From: Bacteroidota bacterium
GTDB taxonomy: Bacteria > Bacteroidota > Bacteroidia > Chitinophagales > Chitinophagaceae
DNA: 64,000 bases
Direction of reading: 5' to 3'
NCBI GenBank assembly: GCA_016183765.1
Contig: JACPEA010000011.1
Span: forward strand, 248,001 to 312,000
This document shows, piece by piece, positions 41,905 through 52,332 of this stretch (position 1 is the first letter of the stretch; each line of letters starts with the position of its first letter). Position numbers and translations under genes: made by a program. Below the pieces are notes generated by a model, which was given only the letters and a program-made list of their open reading frames with translations, made no database searches and was not told the DNA's origin.

Positions 41905-44900
41905 TTAGAATTGAACTTTGATACCTGCATTGAAAGAACGCACGAGCGGATATTTTCCATAATCAACGCCCGGTGTCAGGTTAGCGCCGTTGTTGAAATC
42001 CACTTCCGGATTGTAACCCAGGTATTTGGTGATGGTAAACACATTGTCGACCGATACATACACCCGAAGCGCGTTGATACCGACCTTTTTCAGGTAACCG
42101 ATCTGTGAAAGGTTGGCGCCCAGTGTAATATTGGTACAGCGGAAGAAAGATCCATCCTGCAAATAGTAATCAGACAAACGCGTGCTGTTACTTTGCGTAC
42201 CTCCGCGTGATGCCCTGTATTCCTTACCATTGCCCGGATTGGCTTCACTCCTGTATCGCTGATCCACCACGGCATACTGGTTACCCGAACCTTCCATATT
42301 GCGGATATAATAGTCCTGCCCGTCAATGACCTGGTTACCCTGTGAACCATTGAAGGAGGCGCTGAAGTCAAACTGTTTGTACGTCATGTTCAGACCAAAA
42401 CCATAAGTGTATTTCGCGTAGGGGGTACCGATGATGTCCTTGTCCGCATCGTTGATGACGCCATCACCATTCTTATCTACAAAATACAGGTCGCCGGGAC
42501 TTAAAGGTGTGGTCGAATAAGAAGAGATGGGGAATGCCTGCATCTTATACCCTGCAGGGAATTTATTGCCATTGGCCTTATACACGGCCAGGTCTGCATT
42601 TACGCCAGCCATATCTTTTTCCCTTACCATACCGGCTACCTTCAGTCCATAGAACGAACCGATCGGATCGCCTTCGCGTGTTACGTGTGTGATATAACTT
42701 CTTTCCGCACCATTCGTCTGTATCTCACTGGCACCACCCAGGCTCACCACTTTGTTACGGTTGGCCATGATGTTACCGCTGATGTTCAGGCTGAAATCCT
42801 TTGTCTGCAGCACCCTTGCATCCACCTGGAGGTCAAAACCTTTGTTGCTCAGGTTGGAATTACGCAGGTTGGTAAGGATTGAAGTGGCGCCGCTGATGGC
42901 CGAGATGCTCTTATTGTATAAAAGGTCATTGGTCTTACTGGTATAATAGTTCAGCATGATGGATACGCGGTTCGACAACAATGTGGCGTCCAGTCCGAAA
43001 TTATACTGCTCGGTGGATTCCCAACCCAGTTTCGCATCTGTTGTACCACCTGCCCAGGTTGCGTTGTATACGGTATTTCCAACCACCACACCACCCGAAC
43101 CTGACAGGTCCTGCTGGTAGCGGTAGTTACCAATATTGTTGTTACCGGTAAGACCCCAGCTGGCACGTAAACGGAGTGTTGAATTTTTTCCTAACCAGTT
43201 AGAGTAGAAACGCTCGTTGGAAATGGTCCAGCCGGTAGATACCGAACCAAAACGGCCCCAGCGGTTCTCCGGTCCAAAACGTGAGGAAGCATCTGCACGG
43301 AATGAACCCGTAACAAAATACCGGTTGTCGTAATTGTACACCACCCTTCCCAGGTAGGATACCAGGGTAGTGGTAGACTTTCCGGTATTACCCTGCCGGT
43401 TAAAATCTCCTGCCACAGAACCACCCGCACTGATCTCTGGAACCAGGTCGTTGGTATAGTTCTTGGCGGCAACGGCAAGTACATCTGTTTTGGTTTCCTG
43501 TGCTGTGTAACCGGCCAGCAGGGCCACATTGTGTTTGTTGAACTTTCTTTTATAATCCAGCGTGAACTCGGCAAGGCCATCCTGCGTGCTCAGTGTCTGT
43601 GCAGAAGCATTCGCCGCCAGAATGGATTGGGGTGAACCAGGAGGGTTAACACCACTGGACAGATTGGTGGGATAATAGTACTCATATTTTTCATTGAATG
43701 TACTACCGCCGATATTGGCTTTGGCTACCAGGTTCTTGATGATCTCATAGGCAACCGTTGCATTATACGTGGCACGCAGACCCTTTCTCCTGATATTCAC
43801 ACGCTGTGCCAGCGCCAGCGGGTTCTCGATACCCTGAAAAGAATAAGCGAAACCATCTGTCTGTGCGCTCGAACCTTTATCAGAGGTCATCAGTGTTCCA
43901 TCGGGATTGTATACCGGGAATATGGGCATATACACCAGTGCACCCAGGATAGGACCCTGGTTGAACCTTCCTTCCTGTACTTCCCTTCCATCTGTGTTGG
44001 TAACAAATACGTTAGCCGAAGATTTCAGTTTACTGGAAACATCCGCATCGATATTCGCCCGGAAATTGATCCTTCTTTGGAAGGTACTGTTAAGGATACC
44101 GGGCTGATCAAGATACCCACCGCTGATAAAATAACGTGTATTGTTGGTACCGCCAGAGAACGAAAGGTTATGACGCTGTACCGCTACCTTGCTATACAGC
44201 GCATCCTGCCAGTCTGTATTATACTTTGGCGCTTTTTTGGTTTGCGTAGTGAAATCATACAGATCAGCAAGGATACAAACCGAACAACCTGTTGCCGTTT
44301 GACCCGCCTTCACAATACGTGTGGCATTATTATCTGAATAGAATGCATCATTCCAGGTAACGCCTTTTGAGATCAGCACATCCTTGTAATTCAGGTTTCT
44401 GCCATCTACAAACAGGTCAACGAATTGTGTTGCATTAAGCATGTCCACTTTTTTAGCAAGACCCTGGCTGCTGATCTGCATATCGTATTCCAGTTTGCCC
44501 GTACCCTGTTTACCCCTCTTGGTAGTGATCAACACTACACCTGATGCGGCACGTGAGCCATAGATAGCTGCCGCAGCCGCATCTTTCAGGATCTCGATGG
44601 ATTCGATATCACCTGGATTGATAAAGATATCGTTACCGCCCAGCGCAGGGTTATAACCCCCTGTACCATTACCGCCATTGCCCTGTCCCTGGCTGGCATT
44701 ACCGCTCATTGCATAGCCATCGATCACATACAAAGGTTCAGAACTTGCATTTACCGAACCGATACCGCGCACCCGGATCTTGGTGCCGGAATAAGGTGCA
44801 CCACTCACCTGGGAGATCTGCACACCTGCCACTTTACCCACCAGGGCCTGTCCAAGCGTAGGTACGGAAAGGTTCATCTCCTTTGCTTTCACGCTGGCGA

Positions 44901-45288
44901 TGGTTCCGGTGATATCAGACTTCCGTAAACGCTGGTAACCCACCGCTACCACTTCTTCCAGCGTATTCACGTCTTCCTGCAAAGAAAGGTTTACCGTTGT
45001 ATTGTCACCCACGGTGATCTCTTTTGTGAGATAACCGGTATAGGAGAACACCAACACGTTTCCCTTTATGGCTGTTATTGAATAACTGCCCGCATTATTG
45101 CTGGCTGTAACCTTACTGGTTCCTTTTACCTGTACGGTGACACCAGCCATGAACTGGTTCTTTGTGTCGCTAACAGTTCCTGTTATCTGACCTGTTGTCT
45201 GTGCCTGTAGCACCGTACCTGCCGCAAACAGGAATAACTGAAGCGCGAAAACTGTCATCAGTTTAAAAATCTTCTCGTTCTTTTTCAT
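41905..45288 (-). CDS. susC: SusC/RagA-family TonB-linked outer-membrane transporter
   Basis: A 1127-residue TonB-dependent transporter. After the signal peptide (MKKNEKIFKLMTVFALQLFLFAAG...QA) comes a carboxypeptidase-D regulatory-like domain (ITGTVSDTKNQFMAGVTVQVKGT), the TonB-box region TLEEVVAVGYQ, the plug with KSDITGTIASVKAKEM, GKVAGVQISQ.SGAP and IRVRGIGSVN.SSEPLYVIDGY, and then a 22-strand barrel ending in FNAGIKVQF. It imports the ligand bound by SusD using TonB energy. It starts 28 bp after the preceding gene stops. Confidence 0.96.
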   Translation of the reverse strand: MKKNEKIFKLMTVFALQLFLFAAGTVLQAQTTGQITGTVSDTKNQFMAGVTVQVKGTSKVTASNNAGSYSITAIKGNVLVFSYTGYLTKEITVGDNTTVNLSLQEDVNTLEEVVAVGYQRLRKSDITGTIASVKAKEMNLSVPTLGQALVGKVAGVQISQVSGAPYSGTKIRVRGIGSVNASSEPLYVIDGYAMSGNASQGQGNGGNGTGGYNPALGGNDIFINPGDIESIEILKDAAAAAIYGSRAASGVVLITTKRGKQGTGKLEYDMQISSQGLAKKVDMLNATQFVDLFVDGRNLNYKDVLISKGVTWNDAFYSDNNATRIVKAGQTATGCSVCILADLYDFTTQTKKAPKYNTDWQDALYSKVAVQRHNLSFSGGTNNTRYFISGGYLDQPGILNSTFQRRINFRANIDADVSSKLKSSANVFVTNTDGREVQEGRFNQGPILGALVYMPIFPVYNPDGTLMTSDKGSSAQTDGFAYSFQGIENPLALAQRVNIRRKGLRATYNATVAYEIIKNLVAKANIGGSTFNEKYEYYYPTNLSSGVNPPGSPQSILAANASAQTLSTQDGLAEFTLDYKRKFNKHNVALLAGYTAQETKTDVLAVAAKNYTNDLVPEISAGGSVAGDFNRQGNTGKSTTTLVSYLGRVVYNYDNRYFVTGSFRADASSRFGPENRWGRFGSVSTGWTISNERFYSNWLGKNSTLRLRASWGLTGNNNIGNYRYQQDLSGSGGVVVGNTVYNATWAGGTTDAKLGWESTEQYNFGLDATLLSNRVSIMLNYYTSKTNDLLYNKSISAISGATSILTNLRNSNLSNKGFDLQVDARVLQTKDFSLNISGNIMANRNKVVSLGGASEIQTNGAERSYITHVTREGDPIGSFYGLKVAGMVREKDMAGVNADLAVYKANGNKFPAGYKMQAFPISSYSTTPLSPGDLYFVDKNGDGVINDADKDIIGTPYAKYTYGFGLNMTYKQFDFSASFNGSQGNQVIDGQDYYIRNMEGSGNQYAVVDQRYRSEANPGNGKEYRASRGGTQSNSTRLSDYYLQDGSFFRCTNITLGANLSQIGYLKKVGINALRVYVSVDNVFTITKYLGYNPEVDFNNGANLTPGVDYGKYPLVRSFNAGIKVQF

Positions 45289-45316
45289 TGTGTGTTTTTT
45301 CAGTTGCTTGTTTGAT

Positions 45317-46204
45317 TTACCAGTTTACCTGCATCCTATTCACATTGTTCCTCCGCGATGAAGAAACCCCGATGCCATTATTGAGCGATCCTGTAAATGC
45401 GAATCCTTCAAGTTCATCCGCCCTTTCATCGATATCTACCACGCGCAGCACTACTTCCTTACCGGATGCGATGGACCTGTCGAGGTCCACATACGTAAAG
45501 CGCCACTTTCTTCCTTCTACCTGATTCTGGATCAGTACCAGCTGTTTTTTCTCCGGTATCCATAACAGGTTCTGCACCCAGGGTGAACAGCTGAACTTTT
45601 TGACCAGCACCCCTTTTTCACTTGTCTTTTTGGCTTTGGCCAGTGCTACCGGATCATACAGTCTCACTTCATTTGCCTTTCCGCCATAATCTGCCGTGGC
45701 CACATACCATTTATCCTGATACTGCACATATTCAGGTCTTGTTCCCTGGATACAGGTATCATCATCGATCGTACTGACCAGGTTGCCATCCAGCGTACGC
45801 GTTTGCTGCAAGCCCTCCCAGTTCACCTGGTAGATCACTGCTTTCCATAAACTGCCTTCCGCATTAAGCCGTACGCTGTTACCGATGAAGACCGGCAGGT
45901 TACCCTGCACAGCCATACCGGTAGGGTGATTGATCAGATCCTGACCGGCAATGGTCAGCCTGATCTCGTTGTTCAGGTATTGCAGGCTGTCCCCCGACTC
46001 CTTATACTCCCTGATCACACCGATCTCGCGGTCGCCATACAGGAATATCCTTCCGTTCTGATAGGAAACCCCCTGGCAGGCACCCAGGGAGTCGATGGAT
46101 TGGCTTTTTGTTATCTCCATTCCCTTTTGCTGTTGCAGGAAGGCAAACGAAAGCAGTGCAGCCGGCATTAGGAAAAGCCAAAATCTTTTTTGGTTGGTCA
46201 TCAC
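45317..46204 (-). CDS. exported beta-propeller-like protein of unknown function
   Basis: A 295-residue exported protein (N-terminal hydrophobic segment RFWLFLMPAALLSFAF). The rest reads like beta-strand repeats: GVSYQNGRIFLYGDREIGVIREY, HPTGMAVQGNLPVFIGNSV, RPEYVQYQDKWYVATADYGG and LLWIPEKKQLVLIQN, compatible with a propeller. It lies 28 bp upstream of susC and 6 bp after the YdcF-like gene, so it belongs to the same transcription unit and may help bind or process the imported ligand. Confidence 0.78.
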   Translation of the reverse strand: MMTNQKRFWLFLMPAALLSFAFLQQQKGMEITKSQSIDSLGACQGVSYQNGRIFLYGDREIGVIREYKESGDSLQYLNNEIRLTIAGQDLINHPTGMAVQGNLPVFIGNSVRLNAEGSLWKAVIYQVNWEGLQQTRTLDGNLVSTIDDDTCIQGTRPEYVQYQDKWYVATADYGGKANEVRLYDPVALAKAKKTSEKGVLVKKFSCSPWVQNLLWIPEKKQLVLIQNQVEGRKWRFTYVDLDRSIASGKEVVLRVVDIDERADELEGFAFTGSLNNGIGVSSSRRNNVNRMQVNW

Positions 46205-46210
46205 ATTATT

Positions 46211-47515
46211 TTAAGGATCCATCGGTTCAGTAGGATCGATATGCAATGCTTCGATCAGCGCAAAGAATTCGATCTCTGTCTCACTGAGTCGTTTGCCATT
46301 TCTATAAGGCGCCATATCCAGCTCTTTGCGGCAACGTTCTATCAGTGTGGTACCGATCATGGAACTTTGGCCACGCGTGGTACAGGTGATACCTGGTTTG
46401 TTGAACGGTATTCCATAACGGAACATCAGACGGGCCGCGTTGCGCATATTGGTTGTGGTATGCCTGGCATGCGGGTCGATGATGATGGCCGATGCAGGAA
46501 CGCCCAGCTTGTCAATCAGGAACTGTTTCATCTCGGTCGCTTCGCAGTACCTGGTCTTGTAGGGGTGCACTTTACCACCCGATACCATGATGAATGGGGC
46601 CAGGCCTTTCTGATACTGCAGTGCAGCAAGACGACAGCGCAGCATCCCTTCCGCACTTAATGGCATTTTGGGGTCGTCCGGGCCGGCACCGGGAACCAGT
46701 ATGACCGAGTATTTATAATTGTCCCAATGAATGGTCTTGATCTTGTTCACTGCCGCCTTGTTCTCACCCGCAGCCATCGGCTCAAAATCGGCAGCCTGGT
46801 CTCTTTCGTTGATCTCAAGGAACTGCAGCGCCGCCATCATGGGCGCCTGGTAAAACAAGGAGGTATCGCTTACCTGAATGGAAAGCAATGAAGTGGTGTT
46901 ATAGAGAAGGCTCGTATAACCAGGGTGGTAGGTATTGGTATCTCTTGGATTACGTGTGGCAAAACTGATGGAATCGATAAGCGGGTAATTGGCTTTTTTT
47001 CCCTCGCCATACACACCAATGCAGAAATTGATCCCCATGGCATCCTGCTCCCATGCTTTCACCAGCATCTCTTTTGCAGACAGGTGCTGGAACAAGATAT
47101 AACAGCCCGAAGGGATCAGGTGTTGTTTCACCAGCCGGTCCAGTTCATTGCCCGGTTGGTATAATTCAGCAAGCCTGTTACTTACAGAACGGATCTCTTC
47201 CTGGCTGAACTTGAGGCGGGAAGTATAACAAAAAGCATCGCGGTTGCAATACTTCAGCGCATTTTTGATAGAATCTGCTTTTTGCCTGGTAATGGCGTTG
47301 AGGACAACATCCTTTTTCAGCAAATTCCTTACAGGAGCCAATGATTCGAACAGGGTGAGCAGGTAATAATTCTTGCTCTGCACATAATTCTTTCCGGCGA
47401 TGAGCTGGTAGTCTTTACTGGGCCCGGCAGCCTGAGAAAAGCTATTACCGCTGATCAGTAATAAAAAAAATAAAACAGTAACGACGGGGAACGAACGTTT
47501 ACGGGGGCTGTTCAT
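46211..47515 (-). CDS. YdcF/SanA/ElyC-family protein (DUF218)
   Basis: A 434-residue exported protein. The signal sequence (RKRSFPVVTVLFFLLLISGNSFSQA) is followed by about 250 helical residues and then a DUF218 domain: SVILVPGAGPDDPKM near 265, FIMVSGGKVHP near 304, KQFLIDKLGVPASAIIIDPHARHTTTNMRNAARLM near 330-360. DUF218 proteins (ElyC, SanA, YdcF) are linked to envelope and peptidoglycan homeostasis, with no defined reaction. ATG at 47515 starts the signal peptide; the frame is open to 47545. It leads the SusC/SusD operon. Confidence 0.82.
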   Translation of the reverse strand: MNSPRKRSFPVVTVLFFLLLISGNSFSQAAGPSKDYQLIAGKNYVQSKNYYLLTLFESLAPVRNLLKKDVVLNAITRQKADSIKNALKYCNRDAFCYTSRLKFSQEEIRSVSNRLAELYQPGNELDRLVKQHLIPSGCYILFQHLSAKEMLVKAWEQDAMGINFCIGVYGEGKKANYPLIDSISFATRNPRDTNTYHPGYTSLLYNTTSLLSIQVSDTSLFYQAPMMAALQFLEINERDQAADFEPMAAGENKAAVNKIKTIHWDNYKYSVILVPGAGPDDPKMPLSAEGMLRCRLAALQYQKGLAPFIMVSGGKVHPYKTRYCEATEMKQFLIDKLGVPASAIIIDPHARHTTTNMRNAARLMFRYGIPFNKPGITCTTRGQSSMIGTTLIERCRKELDMAPYRNGKRLSETEIEFFALIEALHIDPTEPMDP

Positions 47516-48025
47516 AAGCAATTTTGAAGTGCAATATTCGACCAACCGTTTTATGTAAATGCCAACAAGACGCTTGTTAACGAATTCTTCATTTTGCGTT
47601 CACAGTAAAATAATGATTTGGTAATCCAATTCTAAGTAGCGGTTTCACAAAAACCATACCCCAGAACGATGTTTATCAGGAGAACCCTTTGGGATCTTTT
47701 CCAAAGTGACGATCCGGAATACAATACTTCTTGTAAATGGACGGAGGAATACCCATAAGCCAGCACTACCGGAGACAGACGAAAGAAGTTTTCTCCCGTG
47801 CTTCATGGCAGGTCAATAAAAGATCCATTGTAAGGATACGTTTTCGGGTAGGCCGGCTCGTTCTGTGGTTTGTGTCGCCGTTCGTTTTAACTTGCCGCGC
47901 GTTTTAACGCGTGGATAACCTGCTATTCCCAAATAAAAGCAGTCGGCACTTTAGTGCCAGGTGCGATTTCCTGCACATCCAACAACTTACCGCTAAGCCA
48001 GCTTCGTCAGTAATAACGGTAACAA
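47516..48025. other. intergenic region with a half palindromic element
   Basis: 510 bp without a gene. CGCGTTTTAACGCG (47898-47911) followed by TGGATAA, and GGCACTTTAGTGCC (47945-47958), repeat the outer-hairpin/inner-hairpin layout of half of the elements at 27911 and 29444, with different stem sequences. The rest carries no pattern I recognise. Confidence 0.65.
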
Positions 48026-49045
<1,020 letters not shown>

Positions 49046-49116
49046 TTATCTGCTATTCAAAATTAAGCAGGTTCCATTGTGATAACCAACCCGATTCAAA
49101 CAGATCCTTACAAATA

Positions 49117-50025
49117 TCAAACCTTCCTGAACTGAAGCGGACTCATTGCCGCATGTTTCTTGAAGAAATTATTGAAGTGCGTGGCTTCTGTAAAACCCAA
49201 CGCATAGGCGATCTCGGCAACGCTCCAGTTGCTGTGTTTGAGCAGGATCTTGGCTTCCTGCAATACCCGCTCTGCGATCAGCTGCGTGGTGGTCTTCTGG
49301 GTGATCTCTTTAACGGCCCTGTTCAGGTGGTTCACATGTACATGCAACTGCCCGGCATAATCGGAGGCACTGCGCAGATTCACCTGTTTGTGATTATCAT
49401 CTATGGGAAACTGCCGCTCCAGCAATTCGAGGAACAGCGTGGCGATCCTTTGCGAGGCGTTGATGGGCTGTTTGTCCAGCTTCTCCGATGGCTGCATCTT
49501 CAGCGCAAAATGGATCAGCTCCAGTACGATCGTACGCAGCACATCGTACTTGTGTACATATTCTGAATTGATCTCTTCAAAGATGCGCTGGTAAAATACG
49601 GTTACCTGGTTCAGCTGCTCATCTGTTAACTCGAATATATGCGTGCCGCCCGGCTGAAATAACGTGTACTGGTTCAGATTACCAAACTGGTGAAAAAAAT
49701 GCTGGTTGAAAATACAATAGACACCGCTGCGGATCCTGTCCAGGTGTTCCCATTTATACGGTATCTGCGGATTGGAGAAAGAGAGCGCCTGTTTCTGCAC
49801 TTCCACCACTTTATCGGCATAATGCACTTTACTGTTGCCGATCACCAGCATGATCTTGTAGTAGTCGCGGCGTTTGTAAGGAATGGTGGTGGGTTTGCCC
49901 TCTACCAGCGGCTCCAGTTTGAACACGTTGAAGTGGCCGAGCTCGTTGCGGATATTATCCGGCAGCCAGTCGAACTTGCGGCGGTAAAACTCCTCTATCG
50001 TTTCCACTTGGTTCATTGTATACAA
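49117..50025 (-). CDS. AraC-family transcriptional regulator
   Basis: A 302-residue regulator. The N-terminal cupin-like sensing part (about 30-140) ends in a helical linker. The C-terminal double helix-turn-helix is seen as LHVHVNHLNRAVKEITQKTTTQLIAERVLQEAKILL and NWSVAEIAYALGFTEATHFNNFFKKHAAMSPLQFRKV. It is directly upstream of, and in the same direction as, an aldo/keto reductase, a common pairing in Bacteroidota. The effector is unknown. Starts at 50025 or the ATG at 50016 are equally possible. Confidence 0.94.
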   Translation of the reverse strand: MYTMNQVETIEEFYRRKFDWLPDNIRNELGHFNVFKLEPLVEGKPTTIPYKRRDYYKIMLVIGNSKVHYADKVVEVQKQALSFSNPQIPYKWEHLDRIRSGVYCIFNQHFFHQFGNLNQYTLFQPGGTHIFELTDEQLNQVTVFYQRIFEEINSEYVHKYDVLRTIVLELIHFALKMQPSEKLDKQPINASQRIATLFLELLERQFPIDDNHKQVNLRSASDYAGQLHVHVNHLNRAVKEITQKTTTQLIAERVLQEAKILLKHSNWSVAEIAYALGFTEATHFNNFFKKHAAMSPLQFRKV

Positions 50026-50040
50026 ATTACTGCAGTTCGT

Positions 50041-50817
50041 TTATTGTTGCAGGTATTTTTTGGCGAATGCATAAGAGAGGCTCAGGTTCCAGACCAGGTC
50101 CTTGCTGCCCGTGATATTGCTTTGCAGTCTTTTATTCAGGAGGGCACCCAGCGATACCGGCCAATCCTTCCTGTTCAGCTGAAAAGCGGAGCTGATAAAA
50201 TAACCGCCTTCCGCATCGGTCTGTAAATAATACAACTGTGGCGTAAAACGCAGCTGCAGTTTGGCCGGCAGGGGAATATTGGAAAAACTGGTGTTGACCG
50301 TAACAAAATGCGTTACACGGGTAGTGCCCTCATCCAGTCCGCGCGAATACAGGTAATAAGCACCCACACGGATCTGCCGGGTAAGCTGGTAACCGGGATT
50401 CAGCTCTGCAGCCAGGTAACGCCTGGCCACGGTGTTTTCAGTTTTGATACCATTGACCAGCAGGGTACTGGTCCTGAAATTAAGTGCCGGATGCATACCC
50501 AGGTTCACGGTAAAGCGTTTGCCCTGCAGCAGTTTGTAGCGCCACCAGAAAAGAAAACTCCAGGGTCTTGCTTCCAGTGAGAACCGCAGTTCGGGTTCAA
50601 AACTAAGCCTGCCCCTGCCCATTGACAGGTTGATGATGGTGGCAGGTTTGCCCAACGAAAAAGTAGGTATCAGCGAAATACCATTGTTGGTCACCAATAC
50701 AGAACCCGAAAAATGAGCTGCGGTCTTGGTGCTATCCGTTTGCTGTGAAAAGGAGAACGTCACCAATAGCAGCAGTGAACTGATCGATACAAACACTCTC
50801 CTGAAGGCCATATTCAA
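50041..50817 (-). CDS. predicted outer-membrane beta-barrel protein, unknown family
   Basis: A 258-residue exported protein with a signal peptide (MNMAFRRVFVSISSLLLLVTFSFSQ). The rest has alternating strands with aromatic residues (RPWSFLFWWRYKLLQ, IRVGAYYLYSRGLDE, KLQLRFTPQLYYLQT, AEGGYFISSAFQL) and a C-terminal SLSYAFAKKYLQQ, the look of a small beta-barrel. No family is recognised. It lies 15 bp upstream of the AraC gene on the same strand. Confidence 0.7.
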   Translation of the reverse strand: MNMAFRRVFVSISSLLLLVTFSFSQQTDSTKTAAHFSGSVLVTNNGISLIPTFSLGKPATIINLSMGRGRLSFEPELRFSLEARPWSFLFWWRYKLLQGKRFTVNLGMHPALNFRTSTLLVNGIKTENTVARRYLAAELNPGYQLTRQIRVGAYYLYSRGLDEGTTRVTHFVTVNTSFSNIPLPAKLQLRFTPQLYYLQTDAEGGYFISSAFQLNRKDWPVSLGALLNKRLQSNITGSKDLVWNLSLSYAFAKKYLQQ

Positions 50818-50927
50818 TAGACATTTTTTCAGGATACAAAAGAACAGCGCTTGTTAGCCACGCTCTAATGAACTTCAAAGAAAAAACTACGATTTTCAAA
50901 CAATGAGATCCCGTGTTCACCGCCTGT

Positions 50928-52208
50928 TCAGGAAAAGTAGAAATACAACAAGCCCACCGCCGCCACTGTCATTACGATCAGGGTAAGGAAACCCAGCGTA
51001 TTGGACAACCTGGAATTGGTGTGCTCGCCCATGATGGCTTTGTTATTGCCGATGTGCAGGATGATGGCGATGAGCACCGGTGCGGTCAATCCGTATAGGA
51101 TGGCGGTATAGATCAGTGCCTGTATGGGCGTGATGCCAACGAAGTTCAGCGAGAGGCCCACCAGCAGTGAGAGCACGATGGAGCCATAGAACCCTTTGGC
51201 CTGCGAAAAATGTTTATCGAGTCCGGCTTTCCAACCAAAGGTCTCAGCCAGCATATAGGATTGCGAACCCGCCAGCACCGGTATGGCCAGGAAACCTGTG
51301 CCGATGACGCCGATGGTGAAAATAAGATACGTGAGTTTGCCCGCCAGTGGCTCCAGGGCTTTGGCGGCCTGGTCTACCGTGTCTATCTGGTGTATACCTC
51401 CCCTGAACAACACCGCTCCGGCGGTGAGTATGATAAAGAACATGACGATATTGGAGAATGCCATGCCTGTGTTCACATCAAATAGCATGTTATCGAGAAC
51501 GTGTTTGTCTACCACCACTTTTCTTCTCTTATGCGCAATGTCTTCCGCTTCCATCGTGGCCTGCCAGAAAAAGAGATAAGGCGAAATGGTGGTACCCAGA
51601 ATACCCACCAGTATGGCCAGGAACTCTTTATTGAAATAGATGGTGGGCACAAACGTACTTTTCAACACATCGCCCCAGTTCTGTTCTACCATGAACGGCA
51701 CCAGTATGTACAGCAACAGGGAAACACATAACCATTTTAAAATACGTGCAATTTTGCGGTAAGAGTAACGGATGATCACATACATGAGCAATGTGGTTAC
51801 CACCACGCAATACAACCATTCTGGTAAACCCGGGTACAACATATGCGCCACAGCGCCCATGCTTTGTATATCGGAGCCAATATTCAGGGTGATGGCCGGA
51901 AAACCGAACAGCAGCATCAGGTACAATACCGGTTTGGGATAATGGTTCCGGAGGGTGACGGTCAGTCCCTTGGAGGTAACGATGCCGATACGTGCGCACA
52001 TTTCCTGTATGGCCGCCATCAAAGGGAAAGTGATCATGGCCGTCCACAAAGTAGCATAACCGAATTGTGCACCGGCCTGTGAATACGTGGCAATGCCGGA
52101 AGGATCATCATCGCTGGCCCCGGTAACCAGGCCGGGCCCCAGGATACGCAACAGTTTTTTCCAGCTGTTTTTTCTGTGGTGGCTCCTATGGTTCTTCGTT
52201 GGCAGCAT
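50928..52208 (-). CDS. Nramp-family divalent metal transporter, atypical motifs
   Basis: A 426-residue inner-membrane protein with about 11 hydrophobic segments, full-length for the family. The conserved start GPGLVTGASDDDPSGIATYSQAGAQFGYATLW aligns with the first Nramp helix, but the DPGN motif reads DPSG (residues 35-38). The sixth-helix MPH motif reads SPY (209-211, TTISPYLFFWQA). In canonical Nramp proteins these residues bind Mn2+ or Fe2+. The changes match Nramp-related transporters proposed to carry Mg2+ or other hard ions (NRMT-type). Substrate is therefore uncertain. Confidence 0.88.
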   Translation of the reverse strand: MLPTKNHRSHHRKNSWKKLLRILGPGLVTGASDDDPSGIATYSQAGAQFGYATLWTAMITFPLMAAIQEMCARIGIVTSKGLTVTLRNHYPKPVLYLMLLFGFPAITLNIGSDIQSMGAVAHMLYPGLPEWLYCVVVTTLLMYVIIRYSYRKIARILKWLCVSLLLYILVPFMVEQNWGDVLKSTFVPTIYFNKEFLAILVGILGTTISPYLFFWQATMEAEDIAHKRRKVVVDKHVLDNMLFDVNTGMAFSNIVMFFIILTAGAVLFRGGIHQIDTVDQAAKALEPLAGKLTYLIFTIGVIGTGFLAIPVLAGSQSYMLAETFGWKAGLDKHFSQAKGFYGSIVLSLLVGLSLNFVGITPIQALIYTAILYGLTAPVLIAIILHIGNNKAIMGEHTNSRLSNTLGFLTLIVMTVAAVGLLYFYFS

Positions 52209-52332
52209 CGTTCCCCGGCGGTTGGTCTCTGTTTTGGCTGATGATATATTAAAATTACACTATAATTATTGTGCACAGAAACGTGATCTTTTATTCAGTA
52301 TCTTCCCTTTTTGGTTGCCACCCCAGAACTGC

